From Novosphingobium sp. AAP83 (GTDB taxonomy: Bacteria > Pseudomonadota > Alphaproteobacteria > Sphingomonadales > Sphingomonadaceae): a stretch of 64,000 bases of DNA. Below the pieces are notes generated by a model, which was given only the letters and a program-made list of their open reading frames with translations, was not told the origin of the DNA and searched no databases. Below, in pieces: positions 1-7,745 of this stretch. The stretch is from positions 1-64,000 of the forward strand of contig NZ_LJHY01000008.1 in the NCBI RefSeq assembly GCF_001295795.1, given 5' to 3'. The translations under genes and the position numbers were made by a program. Position 1 is the first letter of the stretch. Every line of letters begins with the position of its first letter.

Positions 1-25
1 GGCTCGGGCGTTGTTTGCCCGAGCC
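1..25 (-). terminator. Probable terminator hairpin of the OYE-like gene
   Basis: A perfect 9-bp inverted repeat (GGCTCGGGC / GCCCGAGCC) with a 7-base loop lies 10 bases beyond the stop of the minus-strand flavin oxidoreductase gene. The T-tract that would follow on the minus strand is outside the window, so intrinsic termination is inferred from stem and position only. Confidence 0.55.
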
Positions 26-35
26 GCCAGTATCT

Positions 36-2165
36 TCAGGCGGCTATGGCGCTGACCGCCGCGCGAGCATCGCGCATCGCGCCTTCGATATAACCAACGC
101 CATTCGCATCGCCGATCGCGTGCACCGTGAAACCTGCATCCCGCAAGGCTTCTGCAAGCGAGAGGTCACCTTGCGCGCCTTGGGCAACGATCACGTTGCC
201 GCCCGGTACGCTCTGGCTTTCGCCCGCAAGGTTGGTGAAGCTGACGCTGTCAGCGCCGATCACAATATCGGAAACGCCGGCGTGGAGGCCGACGCCGTGA
301 TCGGCCAGTTCGCTCATCAAGCGCATGCGGCGGACCAGCGTCAAGCCTTTGCCCATGCGCGGAGCCTCGTCGATCACATTGACCGTGCGTCCGCGTTCGG
401 ACAGGAATTCGGCAAGCTCCAAACCCACCAGTTCGCCGCCGATGATCGTGACGGTATCGGCCAGTGGCATCCACGTATGCGTGGCTTTCCGGACCAACGC
501 GAGGTTTGCCGTGGCACCGGTTGCCGCGCCGACCTTGGTGGCAAGGCGCGTGAACAGGCCGGTCTTGCGCTTCAATTCGTCCGAGCTTTCGCCCAGCATC
601 ATCTTGCGCATGTCATCGCCCGAATAGACGTGATCCTGTTCGCCTCCGGCGATCTGGGGCATGTTGCGGAGCGCGCCGGTGGCCACGATCACGGCATCGA
701 CGTTGAGCGAGCCCAGCAGTTCCGGTGTGGCGGGTGTGGATAGACGCACCTCGACACCGGCTTCCTTCACCTCGCGCCGCAGCCATTCAAGGATGCGTTC
801 GTTGGGTTCATAAGCCAGGCTGGCAAACCGCAAAGTGCCGCCAAGACGATCAGACTTCTCAAGGAGGGTGACTTTGTGGCCGAGCGCACTGAGGCGGCGC
901 GCGGATTCCATGCCGCCGGGGCCGCCACCAACAACGGCAATGTGTTTGGGACTGGCCCCGGCGGGCGCGGGCTCGCCTTCAAATTCAAGGCCAAGCCCCG
1001 CATTGACTGCACAACGCGTCGGCTGGCCCATGTAAATGGCGGAAACGCAGGTGTAGCAATAGACGCAAGGGCGGACCTTCTCGGTCAGGCCCTCGGTCAA
1101 TTTGCGCGGAAGGTGCGGATCGGCCAGCAATTTGCGGCCCATGGCGATGAAATCGGAATCGCCTTTGGCGATAGTGGCTTCAGCGCTGTCCACCTCGATC
1201 CGGCCCGAACCGATCACGGGGATATTCACCGCTTTGCGGATTTCTGCCGTAGCGGGCAGGTTCCAGTTTTCGAGGTGGGGGATGTTCGATTCCGAATGGA
1301 GTTTGCCAATGCCGGTATCGTGGTACGATGTGATCGTGATCGCATCGACGCCTGCGGCTTCCACCATTTTGGCATTTGCGATGGCATCTTCCATCGTGAT
1401 GCCGCCTTCTTTGCCCACTTCGCGTGAATCGAGCTTGATCCAGAGCGGGTAATCGCGGCCCACTTCGGCGCGGATTGCGGCGATCACTTCCAGAGTCAAC
1501 CGCAGGCGGTTTTCGCGGCTGCCGCCATATTGGTCAGTGCGGTTGTTGATATAGGGTGAGGTGAACGAGGATAGCAGATAGCCATGGCCGCCGTGGATTT
1601 CGACACCATCGAACCCGGCTTCCTTGGCGCGGCGCGCGCCTTGGGCAAACTGCTGCACGGCAATGTCGATATCGGTTTGCTCAAGGATTTTGAGTTGGGG
1701 TATCCCGCCACCGCCGACTCCGCCCATTTCCTCGGCGAGGAAGAAGTTCATGAAATCGCCCTTGAACGGCTTTGGGTAGGCCGGTCCCCAGAGCGGATGG
1801 CCCCAGCGTGCTGCCGAATAGCCTGCAACAAACCCGCCGTGATGCAATTGCGCGGCAATTTTTGCGCCATGGGCATGGACGCGGTCGGTCATCTCCTTGA
1901 GCGCAGGGATGAAGCGGTCATCCGAAATCGCGGTCTGCTGCATCGCCACAGCACCCACCGGCCACGCCACCCCGGCCACGCCCGAAATGATCAGTCCTGC
2001 ACCACCGCGCGCCTGCTCTTCGTGATAGGCCATCATGCGTTCGCCAACAGTGCCATCATCTTCTGACAAGCTGACGCCCATTGCGGTTACGGCAATGCGG
2101 TTCTTCAGTTCCAGTGAGCCGATGCGGCCGGGCGAGAGCAGGTGGGGGTAAAGATTGGAAGACAC
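36..2165 (-). CDS. OYE/2,4-dienoyl-CoA reductase-family flavoprotein (BaiCD/BaiH-like), putative steroid enone reductase
   Basis: This 709-residue protein has the three-part layout of the NADH:flavin oxidoreductase/dienoyl-CoA reductase family. An N-terminal FMN TIM barrel covers roughly residues 1-370. A 4Fe-4S cysteine cluster follows (CVYCYTC, then a further Cys 11 residues on). The C-terminal half is a FAD/NAD(P)H module with two Rossmann motifs (GGGPGG and GGELVG). Family members reduce activated C=C bonds; BaiCD and BaiH act on 3-oxo-delta4 bile acids, so a 3-keto-4-ene or dienone steroid is the inferred substrate. The GTG at 2165 is preferred because GGGAAAG sits 9 bases upstream; a TTG at 2183 is also open. 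It is divergent from the SDR at 2313. Confidence 0.85.
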   Translation of the reverse strand: MSSNLYPHLLSPGRIGSLELKNRIAVTAMGVSLSEDDGTVGERMMAYHEEQARGGAGLIISGVAGVAWPVGAVAMQQTAISDDRFIPALKEMTDRVHAHGAKIAAQLHHGGFVAGYSAARWGHPLWGPAYPKPFKGDFMNFFLAEEMGGVGGGGIPQLKILEQTDIDIAVQQFAQGARRAKEAGFDGVEIHGGHGYLLSSFTSPYINNRTDQYGGSRENRLRLTLEVIAAIRAEVGRDYPLWIKLDSREVGKEGGITMEDAIANAKMVEAAGVDAITITSYHDTGIGKLHSESNIPHLENWNLPATAEIRKAVNIPVIGSGRIEVDSAEATIAKGDSDFIAMGRKLLADPHLPRKLTEGLTEKVRPCVYCYTCVSAIYMGQPTRCAVNAGLGLEFEGEPAPAGASPKHIAVVGGGPGGMESARRLSALGHKVTLLEKSDRLGGTLRFASLAYEPNERILEWLRREVKEAGVEVRLSTPATPELLGSLNVDAVIVATGALRNMPQIAGGEQDHVYSGDDMRKMMLGESSDELKRKTGLFTRLATKVGAATGATANLALVRKATHTWMPLADTVTIIGGELVGLELAEFLSERGRTVNVIDEAPRMGKGLTLVRRMRLMSELADHGVGLHAGVSDIVIGADSVSFTNLAGESQSVPGGNVIVAQGAQGDLSLAEALRDAGFTVHAIGDANGVGYIEGAMRDARAAVSAIAA

Positions 2166-2263
2166 GAGGTTTGGCTTTCCCAAAAGATCGATGCAGAATA
2201 CCCATCTTATGCGATTGGTCTATTCATTGCACTTGGCTGGTTTTTTCGCCTTATGGCTTGTTA

Positions 2264-2271
2264 TTGCGTAA
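2264..2271. promoter_or_regulatory. TTGCGTAA motif in the divergent OYE/SDR promoter region
   Basis: TTGCGTAA lies between the divergent OYE-like gene and the SDR at 2313, with a related ACTACGAAAATC stretch about 20 bases further on. The same core recurs in many other intergenic regions of the window. A shared regulator site is inferred; no footprint or consensus supports it here. Confidence 0.3.
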
Positions 2272-2312
2272 TGCATGATCGATAAAACTACGAAAATCAA
2301 GGGTGACTGACC

Positions 2313-3167
2313 ATGGCTATCGATAGCGACGTTTTTGGGCAAGGTGTAGCGGTTATCACAGGCGCAGCATCGGGAATTGGCGCAGGGCTTGCGCGGCGGG
2401 CCGGGGCCTTGGGGATGACCGTAGTCGTAACCGATGTAAATGCCGAAGGGGCCGAGGCAACCGCCGCTGCGATTGAGGCCAAAGGTGGCAAGGCCCACGC
2501 CGAGCAGGTGGACGTTTCGATCCCGGAGGAGCTTGACCGTCTGGCCGAGCTAGTTTTTAGCCGTCATGGCGAAGTGCGACTGTTGATCAACAATGCCGGG
2601 ATCGAGACTGTCGGCAATAGCTGGGAAATCCCCACAGCGCGCTGGGAAGCGACGCTGAATATCAATCTGCATGGCGTGGTCCATGGTGTGCGCGCCTTTG
2701 CTCCGCGCATGATTGCCAGCGGCCAAGAGGCCTGGATCGGCAACCTTTCCTCCGTGGGTGCCTTTGGCCAGATGCCCGGGCAAAGCGCCTATACTGTGAC
2801 TAAACATGCGGTGCAGGCTTTTAGCGAATGCCTTTATCTGGAAATGGAATTGAAGGGCCTGCCCATCCATGTTTCAGCCATCGTGCCGGGCATGGTGCGA
2901 ACCGCCATCTTCGATCCGGAAACAGGCGCGGGCGAACCCGATAACGCCGCCGGACATCGCAGCGCGATGCGCGAGATGATACGCCAATATGGCATGGATA
3001 CCGATAGGGCGGCTGCAATATTCCTTGAACAGATGGCGCAAAAGCAGTTCTGGGTGCACAGTGATCCTGCCACGGCAGCCCAGATTATCGCCGGGCGTAT
3101 CGCGTTTTTGAAAGACCAGATTCCGCCGATCATGCCCGATATTGCGCGCGCGATAGCCGTGGATTGA
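2313..3167 (+). CDS. SDR-family oxidoreductase
   Basis: A 284-residue classical short-chain dehydrogenase. The cofactor motif TGAASGIG is at residues 17-24, an NNAG motif follows, and the catalytic Ser and Tyr-x3-Lys (YTVTK) are present. Asp at the end of the second beta strand (VVTDVNAEG) suggests NAD(H). The C-terminus is about 30 residues longer than in minimal SDRs. It is likely a hydroxysteroid or hydroxyacyl dehydrogenase, because the next gene is a ketosteroid-dehydrogenase-like flavoprotein. About 170 bases separate the two genes, so they may have separate promoters. The actual substrate cannot be read from the sequence. Confidence 0.85.
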   Translation: MAIDSDVFGQGVAVITGAASGIGAGLARRAGALGMTVVVTDVNAEGAEATAAAIEAKGGKAHAEQVDVSIPEELDRLAELVFSRHGEVRLLINNAGIETVGNSWEIPTARWEATLNINLHGVVHGVRAFAPRMIASGQEAWIGNLSSVGAFGQMPGQSAYTVTKHAVQAFSECLYLEMELKGLPIHVSAIVPGMVRTAIFDPETGAGEPDNAAGHRSAMREMIRQYGMDTDRAAAIFLEQMAQKQFWVHSDPATAAQIIAGRIAFLKDQIPPIMPDIARAIAVD

Positions 3168-3213
3168 AGGGCATTTGCCCTCCGAATGCGTCCTGTCGCC
3201 AAGATCGGCCATG

Positions 3214-3246
3214 TTTACGTAAAATAATAAGCTGAATTTTACGCAT
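3214..3246. promoter_or_regulatory. Paired TTTACGTAAA / TTTTACGCAT motif upstream of the kstD-like gene
   Basis: A perfect palindrome TTTACGTAAA (3214-3223) is followed by TTTTACGCAT (3237-3246), with a TTGACA hexamer at 3251. These lie in the gap before the flavoprotein gene at 3340. The TACG(C/T)A core matches the element in other intergenic regions. Operator function is inferred. Confidence 0.35.
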
Positions 3247-3339
3247 GGTGTTGACACGATAGGGCTTATAGCGGCACTTTCGTTGTAAATGAGATAGAAC
3301 GGCCCGGTACGGGGTGGCGCTTTGCAGGATAAGACTAGC

Positions 3340-5025
3340 ATGAGCTGGGATAGGGAAGTCGACATCGTCGTGGTCGGATCAGGCGCTGGCGGGATGCTCT
3401 CGGCGCTGATCGCGGCGAAGAACCGTGCCGAAGTGCTGATCATCGAGAAGGACAAGCTGTGGGGCGGCTCAAGCGCTACCTCGGGCGGCGGTATCTGGAT
3501 TCCCGGTAGCGATCAGGCCAAGGCTGCCGGGTTTGACGACAATCTGGATGATGCTTTCAAGTATGTCCGCGCGCTATCGGCAGATAACGTGCCCGATGAA
3601 AACATCCGCGCGTTTGTAGATAATGCTGCGCCGATGCTGCGCTGGGTCACGGCCAATACGGGCGTGATCTATACCGCGCAGCCTTATCCCGATTATCATG
3701 CCGAAAATCCCGGCGGGTCGGTCACCGGGTATCGCACGCATCTGCCTGAAATGTTCGATGGCACCCTGCTGGGCGATGATCTGAAAACGCAGCGTTTGCC
3801 ATCGCCTGCCGCCAGCCTGTTCGGCTATCTCAATTGGACTTTCGCCGAGACCTACCAGCTCTTGTATCGTAGCAAAGGCTGGCTGACCGGGCTGGGGCGC
3901 AATCTGGCGAAGTACTGGCTCGATTGGCCGCTGCGCTTCACCTCGCGCAAGGACCGGCGTTTGACGCTGGGCAATGCCCTGACCGGCGGGTTGCGTGTGG
4001 CGCTGAACGAGGCAGGCGTTCCGCTGTGGCTAAAGACGCCGATGCGAGAACTGGTGACAGAAGGCGGCAAAGTTACCGGTGTGGTCGTTGAAAAGGACGG
4101 CAAGCCCTATCGCATCGGCACGCGCAAGGGTGTGGTGCTGGCCGCTGGCGGATTTGATAAGAACCAGCAAATGCGCGATGCCAACGCGCCGCTTTATCGC
4201 AATGCGCAGTATTCGGGCGGTGTCACCAGCAATACGGGCGATGCGATCCGGGCGGGGGCCGCGGCAGGTGCTGGTACGATGAATATGCAATCGGCATGGG
4301 CAGCGCCGGTGTTCTATGTTCCGGGCGAAGATCGCGGGCGACTGTGCACGATCGAGCGGGCGTTGCCAGGCTGCATCATGGTCAACCAGAAAGGCCAGCG
4401 CTACCTCAACGAAGCGGCGTCTTATCATATCGTTGGTCAGCAAATGGCGCGGCGGCATCTGGAATATGGTGATGCATCGCCAAGCTGGATGGTGTTCGAT
4501 CACCGCTATCGCCACCAATTCCCGGTAGGGCCGCTGCTGCCGCTGGTTCCCGATTGGCTGCAATCGGGCGCAGTAAAGACCATCCTGAAAAAGGGGCGCA
4601 CACTGGGCGAACTGGCGCGCGAAATGGGTGTTGATGTGGCCGCATTGGAAGCAAATGTTGCCCGTTTCAACACGTATGCCGCCAAGGGCGAAGACCCTGA
4701 TTTCCAGCGCGGTGTTGCAGCTTATGACAAGATGTACGGCGATTACCGCCATCAGCCCAACCCTTGCCTGCGCCCACTCACCGAAGGGCCGTTCTATGCC
4801 ATGCCGATCTATCCCGGCGATATCGGAACCAATGGCGGATTGCGTACCAATGCCCGCGCGCAAGTGGTTGATGAAGCAGGCGTGGCGATCCCCGGCCTTT
4901 ATGCGGTGGGCAATAACGCGGCCTCGTCCATGGGGGAAAGCTATCCCGGCGCAGGCGTCACCATCGGCCCGGCCATGACCTTCGGCTATATCGCTGCGCG
5001 TGATCTGACCGGCGCAAACGACTGA
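3340..5025 (+). CDS. kstD: 3-ketosteroid delta1-dehydrogenase-like FAD flavoprotein
   Basis: A 561-residue flavoprotein of the fumarate-reductase/KstD family. It has an N-terminal FAD dinucleotide motif (GSGAGG), then GGSSATSGGG, and a C-terminal FAD signature SYPGAGVTIGPAMTFGYIAA. The Tyr before PGAG corresponds to the active-site Tyr near the C-terminus of known KstDs. KstD introduces the 1,2 double bond into 3-keto-4-ene steroids, which with 9-hydroxylation opens ring B. The length fits the family (about 510-570). The ATG at 3340, with AGGATAAG upstream, is preferred to a TTG at 3322. It starts a tight plus-strand series with the AtuA-like and Coq4-like genes. A delta4-(5alpha) activity is an alternative. 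Confidence 0.82.
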   Translation: MSWDREVDIVVVGSGAGGMLSALIAAKNRAEVLIIEKDKLWGGSSATSGGGIWIPGSDQAKAAGFDDNLDDAFKYVRALSADNVPDENIRAFVDNAAPMLRWVTANTGVIYTAQPYPDYHAENPGGSVTGYRTHLPEMFDGTLLGDDLKTQRLPSPAASLFGYLNWTFAETYQLLYRSKGWLTGLGRNLAKYWLDWPLRFTSRKDRRLTLGNALTGGLRVALNEAGVPLWLKTPMRELVTEGGKVTGVVVEKDGKPYRIGTRKGVVLAAGGFDKNQQMRDANAPLYRNAQYSGGVTSNTGDAIRAGAAAGAGTMNMQSAWAAPVFYVPGEDRGRLCTIERALPGCIMVNQKGQRYLNEAASYHIVGQQMARRHLEYGDASPSWMVFDHRYRHQFPVGPLLPLVPDWLQSGAVKTILKKGRTLGELAREMGVDVAALEANVARFNTYAAKGEDPDFQRGVAAYDKMYGDYRHQPNPCLRPLTEGPFYAMPIYPGDIGTNGGLRTNARAQVVDEAGVAIPGLYAVGNNAASSMGESYPGAGVTIGPAMTFGYIAARDLTGAND

Positions 5026-5045
5026 ATACCACTGGAGAGATGACA

Positions 5046-6878
5046 ATGCCGCAAGTTGCAACCGGCAAGGCCCGGACCGGGAAAGTCGTGCGCATTGGGG
5101 GGGCGAGCGGCGCGCTGAATGACAGCGTTATTGCCGTGCCGGGGCTTTTGGGGGTTGAGGATCTCAATTATCTGGCGTTCGATTATCTGGGAGAAGGGGC
5201 GATGGGCCTGTTCCGCCGGATGAAGCAAGCCGATCCGGCATCGGGATTTCTCACCGATTTTGTCGATCTGCATGTGGGGTCATACCTTGGCGAATTGAAA
5301 GCGCGCGGCATCCGCGTGATCGCCAATGCGGGAGGAATGAACCCCGAAGGCCTCGCCGAACTGATCCGCCAGCGCGGGCGCGATCAGGGGCTGGACCTGA
5401 AAATCGCGACGGTTACGGGCGATGACGTCGAGCATTTGTTGCCGCAACTGCGCGCCGAAGATTTACGCGATATGTATAGCGGAGCGCCGCTTCCCGAAGG
5501 CGACATCGGTATTCAGGCTTATCTGGGGGCATTCCCGATTGCCCGCGCGCTGGCTGCGGGGGCGGATATGGTGATTACCGGACGGGTGGTGGATTCCGCG
5601 CTGATCCTGGGGCCGCTGATCCATGAATTCGGTTGGGGGCCGGACGATTATGATCTGCTGGCCGCAGGGACGGTCGCAGGGCATTTGCTGGAATGCGGCG
5701 CGCAGGCAACCGGCGGCACTTTTACCGATTGGCGCGACGTGCCCGATTGGGCCAACATCGGCTTTCCGGTGGGCGAATGCCACGCCGATGGCAGTGTTGT
5801 GATGACCAAGCCCGATGGCACCGGCGGCCTGGTTTCCGTGGGCACAATTTCCGAACAACTGCTTTACGAGGTTAGCGATCCACAGGCCTATATTGTGCCC
5901 GATGTCGTCTGCGATTTCAGCAGCATAACCGTCGAGCAGATCGGCCCGAACCGCGTGCGTGTGGCGGGTGCAAAGGGCTACCCGCCGACTGGCTCGCTCA
6001 AAGTGTGCGGCACATATGATGATGGCTGGCGGTCTGTTGCGTTGATCCCGATCACCGGAATTGATGCGGTGGCCAAAGCGGAACGTACTGCGGCGGCGCT
6101 GCTGGAGCGCACCGGCACTCTGCTGGAGCAGCGCGGCTCGCCCGGATGGATGCGCAGCCATGTCGAGGTCATTGGCACCGAAACCGCCTATGGCCCGCGT
6201 GCGCGCGATCTGGCTCCGCGCGAGGTGCTGTTGAAGATCGTGGTGGACCATGTGCAACCGGCTGCGGCGATGCTGTTTGGTCGCGAACAGACGACGGCAA
6301 TCATGAACATGGCGGTGGGTACATCCATCGCACCGATCATTGCTGCGCCGCGTGCTTTTCCACTGACCGGCATGTTCTTCGGACTGATCGGGCGGGATCG
6401 TGCGCATGCACAAGTCCGGCTTGACGGGCAGGCGCTGGACTTCATCGACCCGGTCAAAGCGGGCTTCGATCCAGCGGTGATCGTGCACCCGCCTGTGCCA
6501 ATGTATGAAGCGGTCGGAGAGATGACCGAAGTCCCGCTGATCGCACTGGCTTGGGCACGCAGCGGTGACAAGGGGCGGCTGTTTAATGTTGCCGCTATTG
6601 CCCGCAACCCGGCTTTCCTGCCGTTCATCCGCGCAAGCTTGTCTATCGCGGCGGTGACCGAATGGTATCGGCATCTGTTTGATGATCCGGCCCGCGCACG
6701 TGTCGAGATTTTTGACGTGCCTGGCACTCATGCGATCAATATTGTGGCGCACGATGCCCAGGGTGGCGGGATCAACCTTTCGCCGCGATTTGATGCGGCG
6801 GCCAAGAGCATGGCGCAGCATTTGTTGGAAATGCCGGTGCGCTTGCCGCTTGCCTTGCTTGAAACTCCAAGAGGATAA
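5046..6878 (+). CDS. AtuA-like protein (DUF1446 acyclic terpene utilisation family)
   Basis: This protein of about 610 residues matches the AtuA/DUF1446 family. The start region (RIGGASGALNDS), NAGGMNPEG and GRVVDSALILGP are family landmarks. A C-terminal block of about 110 residues beginning near LIALAWARSGDKG is the small AtuA-like domain, so this is the long two-domain form. AtuA belongs to citronellol/geraniol catabolic clusters in Pseudomonas but its reaction is unsettled. Here it follows the kstD-like gene by about 20 bases and precedes a Coq4-like gene by 5. That context suggests a step on a steroid or isoprenoid acid. GGAGAG fits the ATG at 5046; an in-frame ATG at 5040 is also possible. 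Confidence 0.85.
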   Translation: MPQVATGKARTGKVVRIGGASGALNDSVIAVPGLLGVEDLNYLAFDYLGEGAMGLFRRMKQADPASGFLTDFVDLHVGSYLGELKARGIRVIANAGGMNPEGLAELIRQRGRDQGLDLKIATVTGDDVEHLLPQLRAEDLRDMYSGAPLPEGDIGIQAYLGAFPIARALAAGADMVITGRVVDSALILGPLIHEFGWGPDDYDLLAAGTVAGHLLECGAQATGGTFTDWRDVPDWANIGFPVGECHADGSVVMTKPDGTGGLVSVGTISEQLLYEVSDPQAYIVPDVVCDFSSITVEQIGPNRVRVAGAKGYPPTGSLKVCGTYDDGWRSVALIPITGIDAVAKAERTAAALLERTGTLLEQRGSPGWMRSHVEVIGTETAYGPRARDLAPREVLLKIVVDHVQPAAAMLFGREQTTAIMNMAVGTSIAPIIAAPRAFPLTGMFFGLIGRDRAHAQVRLDGQALDFIDPVKAGFDPAVIVHPPVPMYEAVGEMTEVPLIALAWARSGDKGRLFNVAAIARNPAFLPFIRASLSIAAVTEWYRHLFDDPARARVEIFDVPGTHAINIVAHDAQGGGINLSPRFDAAAKSMAQHLLEMPVRLPLALLETPRG

Positions 6879-6883
6879 CCGCA

Positions 6884-7705
6884 ATGGTCGATGATCTTCC
6901 CTATCTTGCCCGTGGCGCAAAGCCGATCCCCACAGACAGCAGCGTGTTGGTGAGCAGCTCGCGCTATTTGAACGAGCCGCGCCTGCGTGATTGGCTGGCA
7001 GGCGCGTTCTTGCGCAAGAGCGGAAAGGATTCGCCCACGGCGCTGGATGCGCACAAACTCTATGGCATTCTGGCCGAGGTTTTCGACATTGACCGGATCG
7101 AGGCGCTGTTCACGCAAGAGCGTGCGCGCTGGCCCGAATTGGACCGCTGGTTTTCGGAAGGGTTTTCATCGAACTTCACGGTGGACGAATTGCTGGGCCA
7201 TCCCGAAGGATCGCTTGGCCACATCTTTGGCCGCTACTTGCGCGATAACGGCTTCGAGATTGATATTGTGCCCCGCTTCGAGCCTAAGAACCAGTTCCAG
7301 TATTTCTCGCTGCGGAGCGGGCAGACGCACGATCTGGAGCATATCGTGTGCGGCGGCGGCTTCGATATCATTGGCGAGCTTGTCCCCTATTTCGGACGGC
7401 TCAGCAATATTCCGCGCTTCCTTGATGCAGAACTGGTCGGCCTGATCCATCCGGGGCAGTTGCTGGGGGCATTGCGGTTGGTATCACGCACCGGGCTGCA
7501 TTATCCGGCAGCCTTTCCGACGGCCTTGCGCGCGATCCGTTGCGGGATGGATGTGGGGGAGCAATCTGCCCCCTATTTCATGGCCAAATATGAGGATGTG
7601 TTTCATTTGCCGCTAGCAGAAGCGCGCGCCGCGTTGGGCATTGTGGGCGCTGTAGACCTTGATAGCCAGGAAGCTTCGGCGTGCTGGGATGAATATCAAT
7701 CGTAA
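6884..7705 (+). CDS. Coq4-family protein, copy 1
   Basis: A 273-residue protein of the COQ4 family. It carries the complete family metal motif HDxxH-x11-E: His149, Asp150, His153 and Glu165. Human and yeast COQ4 act in ubiquinone synthesis, where oxidative C1 decarboxylation has been proposed. A catabolic operon is an unusual setting. It lies 5 bases after the AtuA-like gene with AGAGG before its ATG, so the two are probably translated from one message. A paralogue at 10423-11301 shares the N-terminal pattern VLVSSSxYLN and the same metal motif. A role in oxidising or decarboxylating a steroid intermediate, or in making a quinone acceptor for the KstD-like enzyme, is inference only. Confidence 0.8.
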   Translation: MVDDLPYLARGAKPIPTDSSVLVSSSRYLNEPRLRDWLAGAFLRKSGKDSPTALDAHKLYGILAEVFDIDRIEALFTQERARWPELDRWFSEGFSSNFTVDELLGHPEGSLGHIFGRYLRDNGFEIDIVPRFEPKNQFQYFSLRSGQTHDLEHIVCGGGFDIIGELVPYFGRLSNIPRFLDAELVGLIHPGQLLGALRLVSRTGLHYPAAFPTALRAIRCGMDVGEQSAPYFMAKYEDVFHLPLAEARAALGIVGAVDLDSQEASACWDEYQS

Positions 7706-7709
7706 ATGA

Positions 7710-7740
7710 ATGGCCCCGCAGCAATATGCAGCGGGGCCAT
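7710..7740. terminator. Bidirectional terminator between convergent genes
   Basis: ATGGCCCCGC (7710-7719) pairs with GCGGGGCCAT (7731-7740) around an 11-base loop. It lies between the convergent Coq4-like gene (stop at 7705) and TonB receptor gene (stop at 7746), so it could serve both. The flanks are AT-rich but lack a long T-run. Confidence 0.7.
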
Positions 7741-7745
7741 AATCA

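Noticed and set aside
5463..6920. A 485-codon minus-strand frame opposite the AtuA-like gene
   Set aside because: The composition is His/Arg-rich without motifs, and the sense AtuA-like protein is full length and clear.
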